From Martinezella hainanensis (GTDB lineage Bacteria; Pseudomonadota; Alphaproteobacteria; Rhizobiales; Rhizobiaceae), in NCBI RefSeq assembly GCF_900094555.1, contig NZ_FMAC01000005.1, positions 310,001-374,000 on the forward strand: a stretch of DNA of 64,000 nt, in the 5' to 3' direction. The position numbers were made by a program, and so were the translations under genes. The stretch's first letter is position 1. Each line of letters begins with the position of its first letter. The notes beneath the pieces were generated by a model. That model made no database searches. It had not been told where the DNA came from and saw nothing but the letters and a program-made list of their open reading frames with translations. This document shows, piece after piece, positions 43,168 through 52,478 of the stretch.

Positions 43168-46100
43168 TTAGCCAATCAGCCGCACGAGGATTTCGACCGG
43201 GTGCGGGATAGCTTGCCGATCGATCTTGGCGACCTGCGAGCGACAGGAAAAGCCGGTTGCCATGACGACGATCTGATTGCCGTTCTCAGCGATCCTGTCC
43301 TGCCAGCTCATCGCGTAGAGCTTTTCCGAGATGGCACGATTGCGCACCTCGTGGCCGAAGGTGCCGGCCATGCCGCAACAGCCGACATCGGTCATGTCGA
43401 GCTTGATGCCCAATTTGTCGAAGAGCACGGACCATTGTTTGAGGGCGGCCGGCGCGTTCGTTTTTTCCGTGCAATGAGCAAGCAGCGTGAAACGCTCTTG
43501 CGGCAACGTGCGTGGCGTTGGCAATTGGTCGAGATTGGCGGCAAGCCACTCTTGAAGCAGCAGCACCGGGGCCTGCAGCCGGGCGGAGGGTAGAGCGGCA
43601 TATTCGCTGCGATAGGTCAGCGTCATCGACGGATCGATGCCGACGAGCGGGATATTCATTTGCGAGATACGATCGAGATAGTCACGCGATTTCGTCGCCG
43701 CCTTTTCGAAGCGGCCGAGATAACCATGGACATGCAGGGCCTTGCCGTTGTCCTGCGAGGAGGCAAGCCACGGCGTGAAGCCGATCTTCAGCGCGAGCTT
43801 GAGAGTTGCGATGACGACGGCCGGGTCGAAATGGGTGGAGAAGACATCAGCGATGATGACGACCGCTCGGGCACGCTCGTTTTCCGGGAGCTTCGCCAGA
43901 CGCTCTGGCGTCGCGATCCGAACACCGAGCCGGGGCGCCTCCCGTTCGAGCGATAGCGCTGGCATCGCTGGAAGCGCGGTAAGGCCGGCAAGCCGCATCA
44001 AGGCTCGTCCAACGGCCGATCCGGTCAGCATGTTGTAGCCGGGCCTGAAACGCGCCATCAGCGGCAGGATCGTTTCGATGGCGGCGACGATTGGGTCCTT
44101 GAGTGGCCTAAGATATCGACCGTAATAGAGCTCAAGGAATTTCGATCTGAAGGCCGGGACGCTGACCTTGACGGGACATTGGCCGGCACAGGCCTTGCAG
44201 GCGAGGCAGGTATCCATTGCTGCCCGCACCTCATGGGAGAAGTCATCGCGATTGGCCGGATTGAGCGAGTTGACTATCCGCCGCAGGAGATTGCCGAAAG
44301 GGTTGGCATGGTGCAGTGCCTCCGCCTCGCGCCGCGGATCGACCTGCCGTTCGGCGAGCAGGCGCAGCCATTCGCGCATCAGCGCCGCGCGGCCTTTCGG
44401 AGAATAGCGACGATCGCCCGTCGCCTTGAAGGAGGGGCACATCGGGCTCGCGGCATCGAAATCGAAACAGGCGCCGTTGCCGTTGCAATAAGCGGCATTA
44501 TCGAAGGCGGCGCGGATATCGTTGCCGATAATGCGATCAAAGTCACCGCGTAGTGATACTTCGTCGATCTTGAGCAATGGACGCGATGAGCCGGAGGCGA
44601 TCTTGCCGGGGTTGAGCCGATCCTCTGGGTCAAATGCGCGCTTGATATCCTGCAGGCTGGGATAGAGGTCGCCGAAATAGGCGGGCACATATTCCGAGCG
44701 TACGCCCTTGCCATGTTCGCCCCAAAGCACGCCGCCATATTTGCGGGTGAGGGCGACGACGCCGTCGCTGATCTTGCGGACGAGCGGTTGATGGTCGGAG
44801 CGGGTAAGGTCAAGGGCAGGGCGGACATGCAGCACGCCGGCATCGACATGGCCGAACATGCCGTAATCCAGTCCCTCGGCATCGAGAAGCGCCCGGAACT
44901 CTCCGATATAGGCGGCCAGATGCTCGGGTGGAACAGCAGTATCCTCGACGAAGGGCACAGGCCGCACCGGTCCTTCGACATTGCCGAGCAGACCGACGGC
45001 GCGCTTGCGCATCGACCAGATCGCCTCGATCTCGGTCTTTTCACGGGCGACCGTATAGCCCTTGTGGCGGGCCGCCGAGAGGTCATCAAGAGCGGCGGTC
45101 ACATCCGCCAGCTTCCGTTCCAGCTCGTCGCGATTGTCGGCCAGCACCTCAACGATATTGATGCCATTGGCGGAGCCGGATGCATCCTCGGGAAAGAAGC
45201 GGGCGATGCCGCTCCAGACGATATCGCCCTTCGCCAAACCCAGCACCTTCTCGTCGACTGTCTCGACCGAGGCGACCTTCAGCGCCACCAGCTGCCGCGC
45301 ATCTTCGAGCGCGATGTTGAAATTGTTATAGCGAATGTTGATGAGCGCCGAATGCGCAGGGATCGGCAGCACGTTGAGTTCGGCTTCGGCGATCATCGCA
45401 AGCGTGCCTTCCGAGCCGCATAGTACCGCATTCAGATCGAAGCGGCCGTTCTCGCGCCTGATATGGGCGAGATCGTAGCCGGTCATGTAGCGGTTGAGCT
45501 TCGGGAAGGTTGCCGCGATCAGCTCGCTTTTTTCCCTGGCGATCGCATCGACCACACGGTGAATTTCGCCGATCCGATCGTCACGCGCCTTGATCTCCTC
45601 CAGTTCGGTCTCGGCGAGCGGGCGCGACCACCAATCGCTGCCATCTGAGAGTACCACGTGCAGGCCGAGAACATGATTGCTGGTCTTGCCGTAAAGACAA
45701 GAACCCTGGCCGCAGGCATCGGTGGAGATCATGCCGCCGATGGTGGCGCGGTTGGAGGTGGAAAGTTCCGGTGCGAAGAACAACCCGTATGATTTCAGCG
45801 CCTTGTTGAGCTGATCCTTGACGACGCCAGCCTCGACACGCGCGATCCCTCTAACCGGATCGATCTCCAGAATGCGGTTCATATGTCGGGAGCAATCGAC
45901 GATGATTCCCGAGGTCAGCGATTGCCCGTTGGTCCCTGTGCCGCCGCCGCGCGGGGCGATGGTGAGATCGGAAAAAGCAGGCTCGGATATGGCTCTGGCA
46001 ATGATTTTCAGATCACCGGCGCCGCGTGGATAGAGGATGGCCGCCGGCTTGACCTGATAGATGGAGTTGTCGGTCGAGGCGACCGTCCGCGCGCCGTCAT

Positions 46101-46203
46101 CCGTCTCGACATCGCCTTGAAAGCCAAGTGCGGTCAGTCGGCGCCCGAAGGCGCCGATCTGATGTAGCGAACTGTCTTTTGCCAAAACGAGGCGTGGTAT
46201 CAT
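43168..46203 (-). CDS. FAD/4Fe-4S D-2-hydroxyglutarate dehydrogenase (YdiJ type)
   Basis: This 1011-residue fused flavoprotein has an N-terminal FAD-binding_4 domain (APRGGGTGTNGQSL near residue 80) and an FAD-oxidase C domain around residues 260-530. A ferredoxin-like segment with CLACKACAGQCP (about residues 665-680) and a C-terminal CCG-type domain (VGCCGMAGTFGHE near 940) follow. YdiJ-type proteins oxidise D-2-hydroxyglutarate to 2-oxoglutarate with a quinone or similar acceptor. Context with HglS, which makes D-2-hydroxyglutarate, supports that role over D-lactate dehydrogenase. It is separated from the aminotransferase gene by a RIME-type repeat. Confidence 0.84.
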   Translation of the reverse strand: MIPRLVLAKDSSLHQIGAFGRRLTALGFQGDVETDDGARTVASTDNSIYQVKPAAILYPRGAGDLKIIARAISEPAFSDLTIAPRGGGTGTNGQSLTSGIIVDCSRHMNRILEIDPVRGIARVEAGVVKDQLNKALKSYGLFFAPELSTSNRATIGGMISTDACGQGSCLYGKTSNHVLGLHVVLSDGSDWWSRPLAETELEEIKARDDRIGEIHRVVDAIAREKSELIAATFPKLNRYMTGYDLAHIRRENGRFDLNAVLCGSEGTLAMIAEAELNVLPIPAHSALINIRYNNFNIALEDARQLVALKVASVETVDEKVLGLAKGDIVWSGIARFFPEDASGSANGINIVEVLADNRDELERKLADVTAALDDLSAARHKGYTVAREKTEIEAIWSMRKRAVGLLGNVEGPVRPVPFVEDTAVPPEHLAAYIGEFRALLDAEGLDYGMFGHVDAGVLHVRPALDLTRSDHQPLVRKISDGVVALTRKYGGVLWGEHGKGVRSEYVPAYFGDLYPSLQDIKRAFDPEDRLNPGKIASGSSRPLLKIDEVSLRGDFDRIIGNDIRAAFDNAAYCNGNGACFDFDAASPMCPSFKATGDRRYSPKGRAALMREWLRLLAERQVDPRREAEALHHANPFGNLLRRIVNSLNPANRDDFSHEVRAAMDTCLACKACAGQCPVKVSVPAFRSKFLELYYGRYLRPLKDPIVAAIETILPLMARFRPGYNMLTGSAVGRALMRLAGLTALPAMPALSLEREAPRLGVRIATPERLAKLPENERARAVVIIADVFSTHFDPAVVIATLKLALKIGFTPWLASSQDNGKALHVHGYLGRFEKAATKSRDYLDRISQMNIPLVGIDPSMTLTYRSEYAALPSARLQAPVLLLQEWLAANLDQLPTPRTLPQERFTLLAHCTEKTNAPAALKQWSVLFDKLGIKLDMTDVGCCGMAGTFGHEVRNRAISEKLYAMSWQDRIAENGNQIVVMATGFSCRSQVAKIDRQAIPHPVEILVRLIG

Positions 46204-46237
46204 GATGCGAAGGCTTCCGGCGTTTTACGCGATGATG

Positions 46238-46341
46238 AGAGCATTCCCGCTTTTAAACAGAATTACGGAAATGCTCTATCTCTTTGTTTTCACGCAATTC
46301 CGGATGCATGACTGCTTTGCGCTTCGGCTGGAATTGCTTTA
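46238..46341. repeat. RIME-type intergenic double-hairpin repeat
   Basis: Two palindromes lie in tandem: AGAGCATT...AATGCTCT (46238-46277) and GCAATTCCGG...CTGGAATTGC (46294-46337). Their style matches the Rhizobium-specific intergenic mosaic elements common between rhizobial genes. The right arm reaches the aminotransferase stop codon. It may act as a transcript-end structure. Confidence 0.65.
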
Positions 46342-47574
46342 GCGCCTGAGAGCTGCGCAGGCCCGTTCAATCCTATCGAGCGCTTCGACGAGATCGGCTT
46401 CCGATGTCGCGTAGGAAATGCGGAAATAGGGCGACAGCCCGAAGGCGGAGCCGGGCACAACGGCGACATGGGCTTCATCGAGCAGATAGGCGCAGAAGTC
46501 CGCGTCCGTCTCGATAGACTTTCCTGATGGCGTTGTCGTTCCGAGTACGCCGGCGCAGCCCGAGAATGTGTAGAAGGCGCCTTCCGGCACCAGGCAATCC
46601 AGGCCTTTGATGGCGTTCAGCCTGTTGACGACGAGATCGCGCCGACGCTGGAAGCTTGCCTTGCGACCTTCAAGAAAATCCTGCGGGCCATTCAGCGCGG
46701 CAACCGCCGCGGCCTGGCTGACGGAAGAGGGGCAGGATGTCGCCTGGCTCTGGATGACCGCCATGGCCTTGATGAGAGCCTTGGGGCCGCCGGCATAGCC
46801 GATGCGCCAGCCGGTCATGGCATAGGCCTTGGAGACGCCGTTGACGGTCAGCGTGCGGCTCTTGAGGCTGGGCTCGATCGCAACGGGCGTGACGAACTCG
46901 AATCCGTCATAGACGATGTGCTCATACATGTCGTCGACCATCAGCCAGACATGTGGATGGCGCGACAGCACCTCGATCAGAGGCAGATAGTCGGCCTTGG
47001 AATAGGCCGCACCCGATGGGTTCGACGGTGAGTTGAGCAGCAACCAGCGCGTCTTCGGCGTGATCGCCTTTTCGAGCTGATCAGCCTTCAGGCGGAAGCC
47101 GGCCTTGGCATCGCAAGGGATCAGAACCGGTACGCCGCCGCAGATCTCGACGATATCGGAATAGGAGGTCCAATAGGGTGTCGGGATGATGACCTCGTCG
47201 CCCGGATTGATCGAGGCCATGAAAGCGTTGAACAGGATCTGTTTGGCACCTGTCGCCACGGTGATTTCGTCGAGCGCGTAGTCGATGCCGTTCTCGCGCT
47301 GGAACTTTCCGGCGATCGCCTTCTTCAGCTCCGGCGTGCCGTCGAGCGCGGTGTATTTCGTTTCGCCGCGATCGATGGCGGCCTTGGCCGCTTCCTTCAC
47401 ATTGTCAGGCGTGTCGAAATCCGGCTCGCCCGCTCCGAGAATGATGACGGGCAGGCCGTCCCGCTTCATCGCATTGGCGCGTGCGCCGATCTGAAGAATG
47501 ATCGAAACGCCGATGGAGGCGATGCGCGAAGCGGGCTTGAAGCCCGCCTCTTCGATTTTCGTGGCGATCGTCAT
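46339..47574 (-). CDS. PLP-dependent aminotransferase, class I (2-aminoadipate aminotransferase candidate)
   Basis: This 411-residue fold-type I aminotransferase of the aspartate aminotransferase Ib group has Schiff-base lysine K249 (VNGVSKAYAMTGWR), the GAKQILFNAF loop near residues 109-118 and the SPSNPSG segment at about 182-188. Rhizobial homologues are often called AatA. Here it lies six bases after the aldehyde dehydrogenase stop, within the lysine route. The inferred reaction is 2-aminoadipate to 2-oxoadipate. A general aspartate aminotransferase role is also possible. Confidence 0.86.
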   Translation of the reverse strand: MTIATKIEEAGFKPASRIASIGVSIILQIGARANAMKRDGLPVIILGAGEPDFDTPDNVKEAAKAAIDRGETKYTALDGTPELKKAIAGKFQRENGIDYALDEITVATGAKQILFNAFMASINPGDEVIIPTPYWTSYSDIVEICGGVPVLIPCDAKAGFRLKADQLEKAITPKTRWLLLNSPSNPSGAAYSKADYLPLIEVLSRHPHVWLMVDDMYEHIVYDGFEFVTPVAIEPSLKSRTLTVNGVSKAYAMTGWRIGYAGGPKALIKAMAVIQSQATSCPSSVSQAAAVAALNGPQDFLEGRKASFQRRRDLVVNRLNAIKGLDCLVPEGAFYTFSGCAGVLGTTTPSGKSIETDADFCAYLLDEAHVAVVPGSAFGLSPYFRISYATSEADLVEALDRIERACAALRR

Positions 47575-47580
47575 GGACGC

Positions 47581-49113
47581 TTACTCGATGTCGAAGGAGA
47601 CACCCTGCGCCAGTGGCAGAGCCTTGGAGTAGTTCACCGTGTTGGTCGCGCGGCGCATGTATGCCTTCCAGGCATCCGAGCCGGATTCGCGGCCGCCGCC
47701 GGTTTCCTTCTCGCCACCGAACGCGCCGCCGATTTCGGCGCCCGAGGTGCCGATATTGACGTTGGCGATGCCGCAATCGGAACCGTCGGCTGCGAGGAAG
47801 CGCTCGGATTCCTGCATGTCGCGCGTGAAGATCGAGGACGACAGGCCGGCGGCAACGGCATTGTGCTCGTCGATAACGGCGTCGAAATCGTCATAGGGCA
47901 TGACGTAGAGGATAGGCGCGAAGGTCTCTTCCATGACCGGGCCTGCCTGCTTCGGCATTTCTACAAGCGCCGGCTTTGCGTAATAGCCTTCGGCGTGTCC
48001 GACATCGATCCGCTCGCCGCCGGTGACGGAGCCACCGTGAGCCTTAGCCTCAGCAATTGCCTTCTGCATGCCGTCGAACGCCGCCTTGTCGATCAGCGGG
48101 CCGACGAGAGCGGTGGAGTGCAGGGGATCGCCGACCGATACGCTCTGGTAGGCCTTCTTCAGCCGCGGTACGAGCTGATCGTAGACGCTCTTGTGGACGA
48201 AGAGGCGGCGCAGCGTCGTGCAGCGCTGGCCGGCCGTGCCCATGGCACCGAAGGCGATGGCGCGCAGCGCCATGTCGAGATCCGCCGACGGGCAGACGAT
48301 GCCGGCATTGTTGCCACCGAGTTCAAGAATGGCGCGGGCGAAACGCTTGGCAAGCCGCGGTCCGACTTCACGGCCCATGCGGGTCGAGCCGGTTGCCGAA
48401 ACGAGCGGCACCTTCGGATGGTCGACGAGGATTTCGCCGATCGCACGATCGCCGATCAGCACCTGCGACAGACCTTCCGGCGCATCGCCGAAGCGGGCAA
48501 GTGCACGATCGAAGATCGCCTGCGAGGCAAGTGCGGTCAGTGGCGTCTTTTCCGACGGCTTCCAGATCACGGCGTCGCCGCAGATCAGCGCCAGCGCCGC
48601 GTTCCAAGACCAGACCGCGACCGGGAAGTTGAAGGCCGAGATGATGCCGACGACGCCGAGCGGATGCCAGGTTTCCATCATGCGATGGCCCGGCCGTTCG
48701 GTCGCGATCGTCAGGCCGTAGAGCTGGCGGGAAAGACCGACGGCGAAATCGCAGATGTCGATCATCTCCTGCACTTCGCCGAGGCCTTCGGAGCGGATTT
48801 TGCCGGCTTCGATCGAAACCAGACGGCCGAGATCGTCCTTGTCAGCGCGCAGCTCTTCGCCGAGCAGGCGTACCAGTTCGCCGCGCTTGGGAGCCGGCAC
48901 GAGGCGCCAGGCGCGGAATGCGGCATGGGCCTTCTCGATCCTGCTTGCTGCTTCATCGGCCGAAACGGTCTTGAGGCTGCCGATCTTCTCGCCCGTGACC
49001 GGGGAGTAGGAGGGCATGTCGCCCCCAGTATAGAGCGCCTTGTCGACGCCGAGCTTTTCGAGAATGGCGGCCGCTTCGGCTGCAACGGAAGGGGTCTTGG
49101 CTGCGATGTTCAT
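47581..49113 (-). CDS. amaB: 2-aminoadipate 6-semialdehyde dehydrogenase (AmaB/ALDH7 type)
   Basis: This 510-residue aldehyde dehydrogenase has the catalytic cysteine near residue 298 (GTAGQRCTTLRR), the general-base region LELGGNNAG and the nucleotide-binding FNFPVAVWSWN. The NNAG and RCTT variants and GETGG-like tail are typical of ALDH7 (antiquitin/AmaB), which oxidises 2-aminoadipate semialdehyde. The ATG at 49113 (MNIAAKT) follows TTGGAG; the longer frame is unsupported. It lies 56 bases after HglS and six before the aminotransferase gene. Confidence 0.88.
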   Translation of the reverse strand: MNIAAKTPSVAAEAAAILEKLGVDKALYTGGDMPSYSPVTGEKIGSLKTVSADEAASRIEKAHAAFRAWRLVPAPKRGELVRLLGEELRADKDDLGRLVSIEAGKIRSEGLGEVQEMIDICDFAVGLSRQLYGLTIATERPGHRMMETWHPLGVVGIISAFNFPVAVWSWNAALALICGDAVIWKPSEKTPLTALASQAIFDRALARFGDAPEGLSQVLIGDRAIGEILVDHPKVPLVSATGSTRMGREVGPRLAKRFARAILELGGNNAGIVCPSADLDMALRAIAFGAMGTAGQRCTTLRRLFVHKSVYDQLVPRLKKAYQSVSVGDPLHSTALVGPLIDKAAFDGMQKAIAEAKAHGGSVTGGERIDVGHAEGYYAKPALVEMPKQAGPVMEETFAPILYVMPYDDFDAVIDEHNAVAAGLSSSIFTRDMQESERFLAADGSDCGIANVNIGTSGAEIGGAFGGEKETGGGRESGSDAWKAYMRRATNTVNYSKALPLAQGVSFDIE

Positions 49114-49169
49114 GTCATGAAACTCCAATTGTCTTTGATCCGGGCGGCGGCGATTGGCGCTGCTGCGCC

Positions 49170-50564
49170 TCACTCGGCGGCGTCTTGTTTGGATAATGCC
49201 CGCAGGCAAGCGTCGATCGATGCCTGTTCGATGCCGGCATAATGGTCGAATTCGTTCAGCACCTTCATACCGAGATCGGCTTCGAAGCGCTGCTGGTTCG
49301 GGCTGGCGACGAAGTCCTGCTGCGCGCCATCGCCAAGATTGGACTGGAAGATGCCGGCGGCGCTGACGGGGAGGAAATCCTCGTAGACGATCGGGTCGAA
49401 CTGGACGAGGCCCTGGTCGATCAGCGCGTCGATATCCGCATGGCTCGTAGCGGCGGTCTGGCCCTTGGCCGTCAGCGAATAGGTGAAGTAGCCGAGGCCT
49501 TCGGCGCGGATTGCCGGCCAGTCGTCGGGGAATTCGGCAAAGCTCTGCGCAAGTGCGGCCTCATAATCGCGGGCATTCGATCCGTCGGCGGCCGGGCTCA
49601 CGACCTTGCGGGACTGATCCAGTAACTTGTCGTAAAGCGCGCGGCCTTTCGGGGTCAGCGCAATGCCGCGCTGTTCGATTTCGCCGAAGCGGGCAGTGTG
49701 CGAGCCGGCCTCCCAAACGCCATCGGCATTGCGGAAGGAAACGGGTTCTTCGAGCGCCTTGAACGAGGTCTGGCGCAGCAGGATCGGGCAGGCACGTGTC
49801 GGCGGCCCTTCAACGACAGCTTTCGGCGCGATGTCGTAATCCGGCATCAATGCCTGGACCTGATCGATATCGAGCGTGCGCGGCGTCAGATGATTGATGT
49901 GTGGCCCCTTGAACGACACGACGTCGGCGATCAGCCGATGCGCATCGTGAAGGCGGTGGTACATGCCGGCATCGACATTGGCTTCGTCGTGCCAGCGGAA
50001 GGTTTCCAGCACTTCGTCGACGAACCGGCTGGCATCGGCCATGGTCAAACCGCCATCGCGTTCGGCCTTCTCGGTGAGCGCAACCGCGCCATCGGTAAAA
50101 ATCCGGCGCTTGGCAAGAATGTCCGCGGCAGCCTTGCGAAGGTCTTCATCGGCGATTAGATCCAGCCGCAGCAGCGAGGTGAAGACGCGGAAGGGATTGC
50201 GCTTCAGCTCGGCATCACCGATCGGGCGAAACGCAGTCGAATGAACCGGCACGCCGGCGGTCGACAGATCGTAATAGCCGACCGGGTACATGCCCATGAC
50301 GGCGAAGACGCGGGCCATCATTGCAAGTTCCGCCGCCGTGCCGAGCCGGATGGCGCCGTGCCGCTCCTCGGAGATACGATCGAGATAATCGGTCGCCTCC
50401 AGCCGCTCCTTAAGCTTCGGTTGTGCCGCCAGCGTTTCGTTGTTGACGCGGGCAACCAGTTCCATGAGCGTGCCGTAGGCGGGAACTTCTTCACGATACA
50501 TCGCCGACATGGCGGCTGAAAAAGCGCTGCGAATATCGCTGGTCGAGACGTGATCAGGCTTCAT
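49170..50564 (-). CDS. hglS: 2-oxoadipate dioxygenase/decarboxylase HglS (DUF1338/YdcJ family)
   Basis: This 464-residue VOC-superfamily Fe(II) enzyme converts 2-oxoadipate with O2 to D-2-hydroxyglutarate and CO2. H69 and R73 (ERHGAIRLG), H225 (PHINHLTPR) and E295 (ARFGEIEQRG) match the spacing of recalled Pseudomonas HglS active-site residues H70, R74, H226 and E294 within one position. The ATG at 50564 (MKPDHVSTS) follows AGGAAGAG; the longer frame reads into the divergent promoter. It is the first gene of an hglS-amaB-aminotransferase operon diverging from a LysR regulator. Confidence 0.88.
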   Translation of the reverse strand: MKPDHVSTSDIRSAFSAAMSAMYREEVPAYGTLMELVARVNNETLAAQPKLKERLEATDYLDRISEERHGAIRLGTAAELAMMARVFAVMGMYPVGYYDLSTAGVPVHSTAFRPIGDAELKRNPFRVFTSLLRLDLIADEDLRKAAADILAKRRIFTDGAVALTEKAERDGGLTMADASRFVDEVLETFRWHDEANVDAGMYHRLHDAHRLIADVVSFKGPHINHLTPRTLDIDQVQALMPDYDIAPKAVVEGPPTRACPILLRQTSFKALEEPVSFRNADGVWEAGSHTARFGEIEQRGIALTPKGRALYDKLLDQSRKVVSPAADGSNARDYEAALAQSFAEFPDDWPAIRAEGLGYFTYSLTAKGQTAATSHADIDALIDQGLVQFDPIVYEDFLPVSAAGIFQSNLGDGAQQDFVASPNQQRFEADLGMKVLNEFDHYAGIEQASIDACLRALSKQDAAE

Positions 50565-50586
50565 GTGCGATCTCTTCCTGAAAGCT

Positions 50587-50611
50587 ATATCATTCCTGTT
50601 TCGCAGGATAT
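50587..50611. promoter_or_regulatory. Candidate LysR box between hglS and its divergent regulator
   Basis: A nested inverted repeat, TCCTG-N5-CAGGA (50594-50608) flanked by ATATC (50587) and GATAT (50607-50611), occupies the middle of the 103-base divergent gap. Position and dyad form fit a LysR autoregulatory site. Confidence 0.48.
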
Positions 50612-50667
50612 CTCTTGTTTGATGGCCGGTGTTGTGAGAAAGAATTCTAACTTGATGCGAAAATGGA

Positions 50668-51567
50668 ATGAACATGCGTCGACGCCTCATCCCTGACATC
50701 GTCAATCTGCAGGCCTTCGAATGCGCGGCGCGTCACCAGAATTTTTCGCGCGCGGCGGAAGAGCTGAACCTTACCCAAAGCGCCGTCAGCCGGCAGATCA
50801 GCGATCTCGAACAGCAGACGGGTCTGAAGCTGTTCGAGCGCGTACGGCAACGCGTTGTGCTCTCCGAGGCCGGTCTTCGGCTGTTGCCGGAGGTAAAAGA
50901 CCTGCTCTTGCGTTCGGAGCGGCTGATGATCGGCGCCGTCGCTGCCGGCCAGATGAAACTGTCGCTCAAGGTCGCGACCTTGCCGACCTTCGGCACGCGC
51001 TGGCTGGTGCCTCGCCTAGGTCGTTTTCTGGATGAACATCGCGACGTCGCCGTCACGGTGGAATCTCGCTCAAAGCCCTTCAATTTTGACGAGGATAATT
51101 TCGACCTTGCCATTCACTATGGCCTGCCGTCCTGGGCAGGGGCTGTCGCGACCTTTCTTTGCAACGAGACTGTGCTGCCGGTCGCCAGCCGGGAACTTGC
51201 CGCGCGGCTGGATCTTGTCGCGCCGGAAGAGCTGTCCGCAGCCCCGCTGCTGCATCTGACGACACGCCCGAAGCTCTGGGCGCAATGGTTCGATCTGCAG
51301 GAATTGCCGACCGAGAACGCTTATCCGGGTGCGCGCTTCGACCAGTTTTCCATGATCATCGCGGCCGCCATTGCCGGGCTTGGCGTCGCGCTTTTGCCGA
51401 CCTATCTGATCGAGGATGAACTCAAGGCCGGCACGCTTCTGCCGTTGTTTAATCTGCCTATGCCGACTGAGAACAGCTATTACGTCGTCATGCCCGAAAA
51501 GAAGCAGACCAACGAGACGGCGACATTGTTTCAGGATTGGCTGTTGAGCGAGGTCACGCCGCAATAG
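50668..51567 (+). CDS. LysR-family regulator (GcvA-like, lysine operon)
   Basis: This 299-residue regulator has an N-terminal winged helix (NFSRAAEELNLTQSAVSRQISDLE, about residues 25-48) and a type 2 periplasmic-binding effector domain. It diverges from hglS and is followed by a 296-base gap with no clear feature. It probably activates the hglS-amaB-aminotransferase operon in response to 2-aminoadipate or 2-oxoadipate. The effector is inferred. Confidence 0.85.
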   Translation: MNMRRRLIPDIVNLQAFECAARHQNFSRAAEELNLTQSAVSRQISDLEQQTGLKLFERVRQRVVLSEAGLRLLPEVKDLLLRSERLMIGAVAAGQMKLSLKVATLPTFGTRWLVPRLGRFLDEHRDVAVTVESRSKPFNFDEDNFDLAIHYGLPSWAGAVATFLCNETVLPVASRELAARLDLVAPEELSAAPLLHLTTRPKLWAQWFDLQELPTENAYPGARFDQFSMIIAAAIAGLGVALLPTYLIEDELKAGTLLPLFNLPMPTENSYYVVMPEKKQTNETATLFQDWLLSEVTPQ

Positions 51568-51863
51568 CAGGCGGTGATACCGCGCTGATCCGATCGGGTT
51601 TTCCTGTCTTATATCTGGAATTTCGAGAGGAGATACGCACCTCTGTTCGTTCGAAATATCGACCTGCATGGGCCACAAGTGCCTGTCGCCCCTTTTGAAT
51701 TTGCACGCCGAAATGGGCCGGCCGCTACGGCTTGCAAGCGACAGCAGATGAGCGGCAGCGGTGATGAGCTGGCTAAGTCTACAGTCGGGCCGAGAATCGT
51801 GCTTCAATGTAGAAGACGGCTCATGGACCATGGCTGCACGGCCGCTTCCAAAAGGACAGGGCA

Positions 51864-52442
51864 ATGACGACGAGCGAACAAGCGGAATTGGAGGACATAG
51901 TCTTCAAGAGCCTTTTGCTCGTGCCGCTTCTCCAACGCTGGAGTGAGATTGCGCTGCCAGATTGCTGGCTGGTGGCAGGAGCCATTGCCCAGACTGTTTG
52001 GAACCATGCCTTCGGATTGCCTCCGTCTCATGGGATCAATGACCTCGACATCGTTTATTTCGATGCCGATGATCTGTCCGAACAAGCGGAGGCCGGCCAT
52101 GCTGCTCGGGTTCGCGAGATGTTTTCCGGTTTACCGGTCTGGATTGATGTGAAGAACGAGGCCCGCGTTCACTGCTGGTACGAAGCCAAGTTCGGATACT
52201 CAATCCCGCCTTACAAATCGACCCTGGACGCCATCACCACTTTTCCGACCACAGCAACCGCCGTGGGATTGCGTCTCAATGGCCACGGCCTGGATTATTG
52301 TGCTCCATTCGGTCTTTCCGATCTGCTGAATGGCATCGTGCGCCCCAACAAGAAGCAGATTACGCAGCCGATCTATGAACAGAAAGTCAATCGCTGGACT
52401 GCGGTCTGGCCGGGGCTGCGCGTCGTAGACTGGGACGGCTGA
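51864..52442 (+). CDS. Nucleotidyltransferase-fold protein (NTP_transf_6/DUF925 family)
   Basis: This 192-residue protein has the family layout: CWLVAGAIAQTVWN near residues 34-47, the acidic motif GINDLDIVYFD (about 57-67) and the C-terminal NGIVRPNK. The motif resembles the G-S-x-x-x-D-x-D core of nucleotidyltransferases with a relaxed spacing. Family function is unknown. It is a stand-alone plus-strand gene converging on the ornithine-cyclodeaminase-like gene, with a 36-base gap. Confidence 0.75.
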   Translation: MTTSEQAELEDIVFKSLLLVPLLQRWSEIALPDCWLVAGAIAQTVWNHAFGLPPSHGINDLDIVYFDADDLSEQAEAGHAARVREMFSGLPVWIDVKNEARVHCWYEAKFGYSIPPYKSTLDAITTFPTTATAVGLRLNGHGLDYCAPFGLSDLLNGIVRPNKKQITQPIYEQKVNRWTAVWPGLRVVDWDG

Positions 52443-52478
52443 ATGGCCCTCAGGTGCCGCGCGATTTCAAACCCGACG

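Noticed and set aside
47863..49242. A 459-codon plus-strand frame opposite amaB
   Set aside because: It is an antisense shadow of a gene with intact ALDH7 motifs.
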